From contig JAKANT010000045.1 in the NCBI GenBank assembly GCA_021823635.1, positions 1-8,530 on the forward strand: DNA of 8,530 bases, written 5' to 3'. The notes under the pieces are model-generated. The model made no database searches, was not told the DNA's origin, and worked only from the letters and a program-made list of their open reading frames with translations. Origin of the DNA: Pseudomonadota bacterium. GTDB taxonomy: Bacteria > Pseudomonadota > Gammaproteobacteria > Burkholderiales > Burkholderiaceae_F. Below are positions 5,778 to 8,530 of the stretch, one piece after another; the first letter of the stretch is position 1, and each line of letters begins with the position of its first letter. The translations under genes and the position numbers were made by a program.

Positions 5778-6725
5778 TTACCCGCCGCCGCCATAACCGG
5801 CTTCGGCGAGCTTCACCAGCGCATACAGCGTCGCGTTGACCGGTGTCGGCACGCCCAGCTCGCGGCCGCGCCGCACGACGAAGCCGTTCAGATGATCGAT
5901 CTCGCTGCGCCTGCGGCGCGCCATGTCCTGCGCGGTGGAAGAGCGCTGTGCGGGCATCGTCGCCGCGATGCGTTCGATCGCCGCCAGCACCATGTCCGGC
6001 GACAGCGAAACGCCGGACGCCTCCGCGACCGCGATGACTTCGCGCGCCGCCGCCTGCTGCAACGCGCGCACGTCGGGCAGCGCGGCGAGTTCGCGGTAGG
6101 TCGCCTGCGTCAGCCCAGAGACCGCGTTGTACGCGCAGTTCACCGCGAGCTTGCGCCACAGCTCGGCGGTCACGTCCTCGCTCACCGTGACCGCCACGCC
6201 GGCGGTCGCAAACAGCGCCGCCAGCTCGCGCAGCGCGGTCTGCGTGTCGGCATCGGGCTTTGCGTCGAGGGCGCCGATCACCAGCGCGCCGCCGCCCAGG
6301 TGCCTGACCGTTCCCGGTGCGGTCAACTCGATCGCCGCGTACACCACCGCCGGCACCACCGTTTGCGACAGGTGGCGCGCGAGGGTCTGCGCGTTTTCGA
6401 CACCGTTTTGCAGGCTCGCCACGATCGCGCCGGGCGCGAGCAGCGGCGCCAGCGCGCGCGCGGTCGCTTCGGTCTGACCCGACTTCACGCACACCAGCAC
6501 CAGATCGGCGCCGCGCGCGGCCGCCAGTTCCGTGGTGGCGGCCACGCGCACCGTTTCGACGGCGCCCGCCGATTCGAGCCGCAGGCCGTCGCGCGCGATC
6601 GCATCGACGTGCGCGGCGCGCCCGATCAGCGTCACCCCGTGCCCGGCACGCGCGAGCAGGCCGCCGTAGTAGCTGCCGACGGCGCCGGCGCCGACGACGG
6701 CGATCGAAGCGAAGCGGGCGTTCAT
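5778..6725 (-). CDS. panE: 2-dehydropantoate 2-reductase family protein (ketopantoate reductase)
   Basis: Predicted cytosolic NADPH-dependent reductase converting ketopantoate to pantoate in pantothenate/CoA synthesis. It is 315 aa, near the usual 300-315. The N-terminal Rossmann fold begins IAVVGAGAVGSYYGG with the GXGXXG loop at residues 12-17. LVCVKSGQT (77-85) carries the conserved Lys81, and SLQNGVEN (104-111) the conserved Asn. The C-terminal helical domain has WRKLAVNCAYNAVSGL (190-205), with Lys192 at the catalytic lysine position, and RRSEIDHLNG (272-281), matching the conserved Ser/Glu/Asn group. The end, LAEAGYGGGG, is low complexity. Start ATG 6725-6723 has no clear Shine-Dalgarno but fits the Rossmann onset. 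Stop is TAA 5780-5778, one of the few non-TGA stops here. Families in this fold include paralogues of unknown substrate, so the panE symbol is likely but not proven. Divergent from dedA. Confidence 0.9.
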   Translation of the reverse strand: MNARFASIAVVGAGAVGSYYGGLLARAGHGVTLIGRAAHVDAIARDGLRLESAGAVETVRVAATTELAAARGADLVLVCVKSGQTEATARALAPLLAPGAIVASLQNGVENAQTLARHLSQTVVPAVVYAAIELTAPGTVRHLGGGALVIGALDAKPDADTQTALRELAALFATAGVAVTVSEDVTAELWRKLAVNCAYNAVSGLTQATYRELAALPDVRALQQAAAREVIAVAEASGVSLSPDMVLAAIERIAATMPAQRSSTAQDMARRRRSEIDHLNGFVVRRGRELGVPTPVNATLYALVKLAEAGYGGGG

Positions 6726-6751
6726 CGCGATCGGATGGTTTGCAACGGCCG

Positions 6752-6794
6752 CATCGTAGCGGGCGCGCGGTGCCGCAGGCGCCGCCTTACGATG
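6752..6794. promoter_or_regulatory. Inverted CATCGTA / TACGATG pair in panE-dedA divergent gap
   Basis: CATCGTA (6752-6758) and TACGATG (6788-6794) are perfect 7-bp inverted copies 29 nt apart. Read outward, each gives TACGAT, a plausible -10 box: minus strand 6758-6753 for panE (about 20 nt leader) and plus strand 6788-6793 for dedA (about 27 nt leader). No convincing -35 boxes are visible. The pair could instead be a regulator's half-sites. The same CATCGTA occurs at 3643-3649 in the other divergent gap. Confidence 0.35.
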
Positions 6795-6826
6795 GCGCGC
6801 GACAGCTCTGGCAGCGCTCGATACGA

Positions 6827-6865
6827 ATGGATGTCGGACACTTGATCGAGACGCACGGCTACTGA
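6827..6865 (+). pseudogene. Detached N-terminal piece of dedA ended by in-frame TGA
   Basis: ATG 6827 opens MDVGHLIETHGY and then TGA at 6863-6865. The next codon continues in the same frame as VLALGCFLEGE. DedA proteins of this type typically read HGYW followed by a hydrophobic stretch and FLEGE, so the TGA occupies the place of a tryptophan codon TGG (one G-to-A change). The piece is therefore the true start of the dedA gene, separated from the rest by a nonsense codon or a base-call error. UGA as sense is excluded, since neighbouring genes stop with TGA. Confidence 0.7.
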
Positions 6866-7381
6866 GTGCTCGCGCTCGGCTGCTTTCTAGAGGGCGAGAC
6901 GATCCTCGCGCTCGCCGGCTATGCCGCGCACCGCGGTTACCTCGATTTCGGCTGGGTGCTGGCGATCGCCGTCACCAGCGGCTTCGCCGGCGACCAGTTC
7001 TTCTTCTGGATCGGCCGCCGCCACGGCGCCGCCGTCCTCGCGCGCTGGCCAAGCATCGCGGCGCAGACCGCGCGCGTCGGCCGGCTCATCGAGCGCTACC
7101 ACGCCTGGGTGATCGTCGGCATGCGCTTCGCGTACGGGCTGCGCATCGCCGGGCCGATCGCCATCGGCGCGTCCGGACTGTCGCCGCGGCGCTTCGCGCT
7201 GTTCAACGCGCTGGGCGCCGCGCTGTGGGCGGTCGCGATCGGCGGTGCGGGCTGGCTCTTCGGGCAGGCGCTGCAAAAACTCCTCGGCGAGGTGCACCGC
7301 TACGAGGCGGCGATCGTGATCGGCGCGCTCTTCACGGCCGCCGCGATCGCGCTGGCGCGGCGGCGGAGCAGACGCGGTTAG
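6866..7381 (+). CDS. DedA-family integral membrane protein, main part (downstream of in-frame TGA)
   Basis: Inner-membrane protein of the DedA/SNARE-associated superfamily, linked to membrane homeostasis, proton-motive-force-dependent transport and undecaprenyl-phosphate recycling in studied members. The 171 codons from the GTG at 6866 carry nearly the whole domain: CFLEGETILALAGY (residues 6-19, the conserved acidic re-entrant segment), TSGFAGDQFFFWIGRRHG (37-54, with Asp43), VGMRFAYGLRIAGP (84-97, the conserved Arg-rich segment), then two hydrophobic stretches (about 110-133 and 147-164) and a basic RRRSRRG tail. GTG 6866 has no Shine-Dalgarno and is the codon right after TGA, so it is probably Val of a longer frame starting at ATG 6827 (about 185 aa if the TGA were TGG). 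Product might still form by re-initiation or readthrough. Stop TAG 7379-7381 lies 14 nt from the end of the convergent MBL gene. Confidence 0.85.
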   Translation: MLALGCFLEGETILALAGYAAHRGYLDFGWVLAIAVTSGFAGDQFFFWIGRRHGAAVLARWPSIAAQTARVGRLIERYHAWVIVGMRFAYGLRIAGPIAIGASGLSPRRFALFNALGAALWAVAIGGAGWLFGQALQKLLGEVHRYEAAIVIGALFTAAAIALARRRSRRG

Positions 7382-7383
7382 CG

Positions 7384-7395
7384 GGCGGCGCCGCC
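7384..7395. repeat. 12-bp perfect palindrome filling the dedA/MBL convergent gap
   Basis: GGCGGCGCCGCC is its own reverse complement and takes up almost the entire 14 nt between the two stop codons. With no loop bases it makes only a weak hairpin. It may be a chance product of high GC or a compact transcript end. Confidence 0.3.
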
Positions 7396-8530
7396 TCACG
7401 CGAGACGCCAGCGGCCCTGCTCTTCGCGCGCCCGCCCCTCGGCCGCCAGCTTGATCAGGTGTGCGGTCAGCGAGCGTCGCGCCACTGGCAGCAGCGGCGC
7501 CGGCGTCTCCGCGTACACGTCCGCGAGCAGTTCGTCCACGCGCGCCGCGCCCTGCCGCTGCAGCGCTGCCAACACCTTGGCCTCGCGCGCCAGACGGTGC
7601 GCGATCAGCTTTTCGATGGCGTCGTGCGGCCGCTCGATCAGGAAGCCGTGGCCCGGCGCGAGCCATTCCACGTCCTGCTGCAGCAGCGCGCGCAGCGACG
7701 CGAGGTACGCCGCCATGTCGCCGTCCGGCGGATTGATGACGACGGTGGAGCCCTGCATCACGTGGTCGCCGGTGAAAAGCGTCTTTTCTTCTTCCAGCAG
7801 GTAGCACAGGTGATTGGAGGCGTGCCCGGGCGTATGGATCACGCGCAGCGTGCTGCGCGCGCCGATCGGCACGCGCTCGCCATGCGCCAGCGCGCGGTCC
7901 GGCGCGAAGTTCGCGTCCTGCCATTCCGGATGCAGCGGCCGCATGCCGGCGATCGGCGCACCGGTGCGCGCCTTCAGCTTGGCGGCCAGCGGCGAGTGGT
8001 CCTTGTGCGTGTGGGTGACGAAGATCCAGCGGATCGGCCCCGGCGCGCCGGCGAGGACCGCGCGCAGGTGATCGTCGTCGTCGGGGCCCGGATCGATCAC
8101 CGCCCACGCGCCGCCTTGCGCATCGCCGACGAAGTAGGTGTTGGTGCCGGGGCCGGTCATCACGTTGCCGTTCGGCGCCGTGACGCGCCAGACGCGCTCC
8201 GACAGCCGCACCGCGCGCCCGGGCACCAGTTCGCAGCTCGCGATCCCCTGCCCGTTCGGATCGATGCGCCCGACCTCGGCGTAAGACGGTTCGTCCGGCA
8301 TCACCGGCCGCGGGCCGTCGCGGCCGACGCCGATGCGCGGTTCGATCAGCGCGATGTCGTGCAAGGCGTTCGCGTGCTCGAAGCATGAGCGCGCGTCGGG
8401 GAAGTGCGCCAGCGCCGCCAGCGTGTGCTGGGTGGGGTTGGGCAGGCGCGCGTCGAGCGCGCCGGCGAGCGCGTCGCGCGGACGGATCCAGCGATGCCCT
8501 AGGGTCTCCACGCGGTCGATCGTCACGCTC
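7396..8530 (-). CDS. MBL-fold metallo-hydrolase with NUDIX-like N-terminal part (5' end beyond window)
   Basis: Predicted zinc hydrolase of the metallo-beta-lactamase fold, LACTB2/glyoxalase II-like; substrate unknown. The frame runs open through the right edge. The GTG at 8526-8524 is preceded in frame by a Ser codon and is probably an internal Val, so the protein is partial. Counting from that Val: residues 6-62 (VETLGHRWIRPRDALA, then a PTQHTLAAL helix) resemble the end of a NUDIX hydrolase domain. The MBL domain spans about 100-300, with THTHKDH (171-177, the HXHXDH zinc motif), HTPGHASNH (231-239), the metal-bridging Asp in FTGDH (251-255) and APGHG (290-294). A winged-helix tail of the type seen behind LACTB2-like domains occupies about 308-376 and ends GRWRLA. 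All zinc ligands are present. Stop is TGA 7398-7396. Convergent with dedA. Confidence 0.9.
   Translation of the reverse strand, partial: SVTIDRVETLGHRWIRPRDALAGALDARLPNPTQHTLAALAHFPDARSCFEHANALHDIALIEPRIGVGRDGPRPVMPDEPSYAEVGRIDPNGQGIASCELVPGRAVRLSERVWRVTAPNGNVMTGPGTNTYFVGDAQGGAWAVIDPGPDDDDHLRAVLAGAPGPIRWIFVTHTHKDHSPLAAKLKARTGAPIAGMRPLHPEWQDANFAPDRALAHGERVPIGARSTLRVIHTPGHASNHLCYLLEEEKTLFTGDHVMQGSTVVINPPDGDMAAYLASLRALLQQDVEWLAPGHGFLIERPHDAIEKLIAHRLAREAKVLAALQRQGAARVDELLADVYAETPAPLLPVARRSLTAHLIKLAAEGRAREEQGRWRLA

Noticed and set aside
6863..6865. TGA in dedA as selenocysteine or as sense Trp in a variant code
   Set aside because: The expected residue is Trp, no SECIS-like hairpin stands out directly downstream, and TGA ends several neighbouring genes, so the standard code applies.
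6887..8386. A 499-codon minus-strand frame across dedA and the MBL gene
   Set aside because: Low-complexity Arg/Ala/Gly composition in a different frame from the motif-bearing MBL protein; a shadow.

Overview
The window is a very GC-rich bacterial chromosome segment (by eye about 70% G+C, strong G/C third-position bias). Protein features point to a betaproteobacterium, most likely Burkholderiales or a near relative. The transketolase has the wording usual there. The aldolase is the ~354-residue Calvin-type class IIB form. A NUDIX-like tail is followed by a metallo-beta-lactamase fold in one chain. These are family-level impressions, not a taxonomic proof. I see no rRNA, tRNA, CRISPR, insertion sequence, prophage or attachment site.

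Layout from left to right. (1) A rightward pair: the 3' part of a transketolase gene (tkt, cut by the left edge), then 29 nt, then a complete class II fructose-1,6-bisphosphate aldolase (fba). (2) A 59-nt convergent gap with a perfect 8-bp hairpin. (3) A leftward HAD-superfamily hydrolase of the type II haloacid dehalogenase group. (4) A 69-nt divergent gap with back-to-back candidate -10 boxes. (5) A rightward radical SAM protein of the PflX/COG1313 type with an N-terminal extension and an internal insertion. (6) A rightward two-gene toxin-antitoxin module, MntA-like nucleotidyltransferase plus HepT-like HEPN RNase, overlapping by 11 nt. (7) A 158-nt gap without a gene that holds two short hairpins. 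(8) A leftward ketopantoate reductase (panE/apbA family). (9) A 101-nt divergent gap. (10) A rightward DedA-family membrane protein whose expected reading frame is broken by an in-frame TGA at the site of the usual tryptophan. (11) A leftward MBL-fold hydrolase with a NUDIX-like N-terminal piece, cut by the right edge.

How the genes relate: tkt and fba are two sugar-phosphate enzymes shared by glycolysis, the pentose phosphate route and the Calvin cycle, and they are probably co-transcribed. The mntA-hepT pair is a self-contained type VII toxin-antitoxin unit sitting among metabolic genes. The other genes look like singly transcribed neighbours with no obvious shared pathway.

The most interesting signals are local departures from family consensus: (a) the antitoxin MntA lacks the second Asp of its GSX10DXD catalytic motif, in a pattern that fits loss of one 6-bp tandem copy, while the toxin's RX4HXY motif is intact; (b) dedA has TGG changed to TGA near its start; (c) the transketolase substrate-binding His (yeast His103 equivalent) reads as Pro inside a C-run 11-18 nt from the window edge, which may be a sequence error. 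The radical SAM protein is the best candidate for an enzyme of unknown function. I did not find a convincing larger undescribed system.
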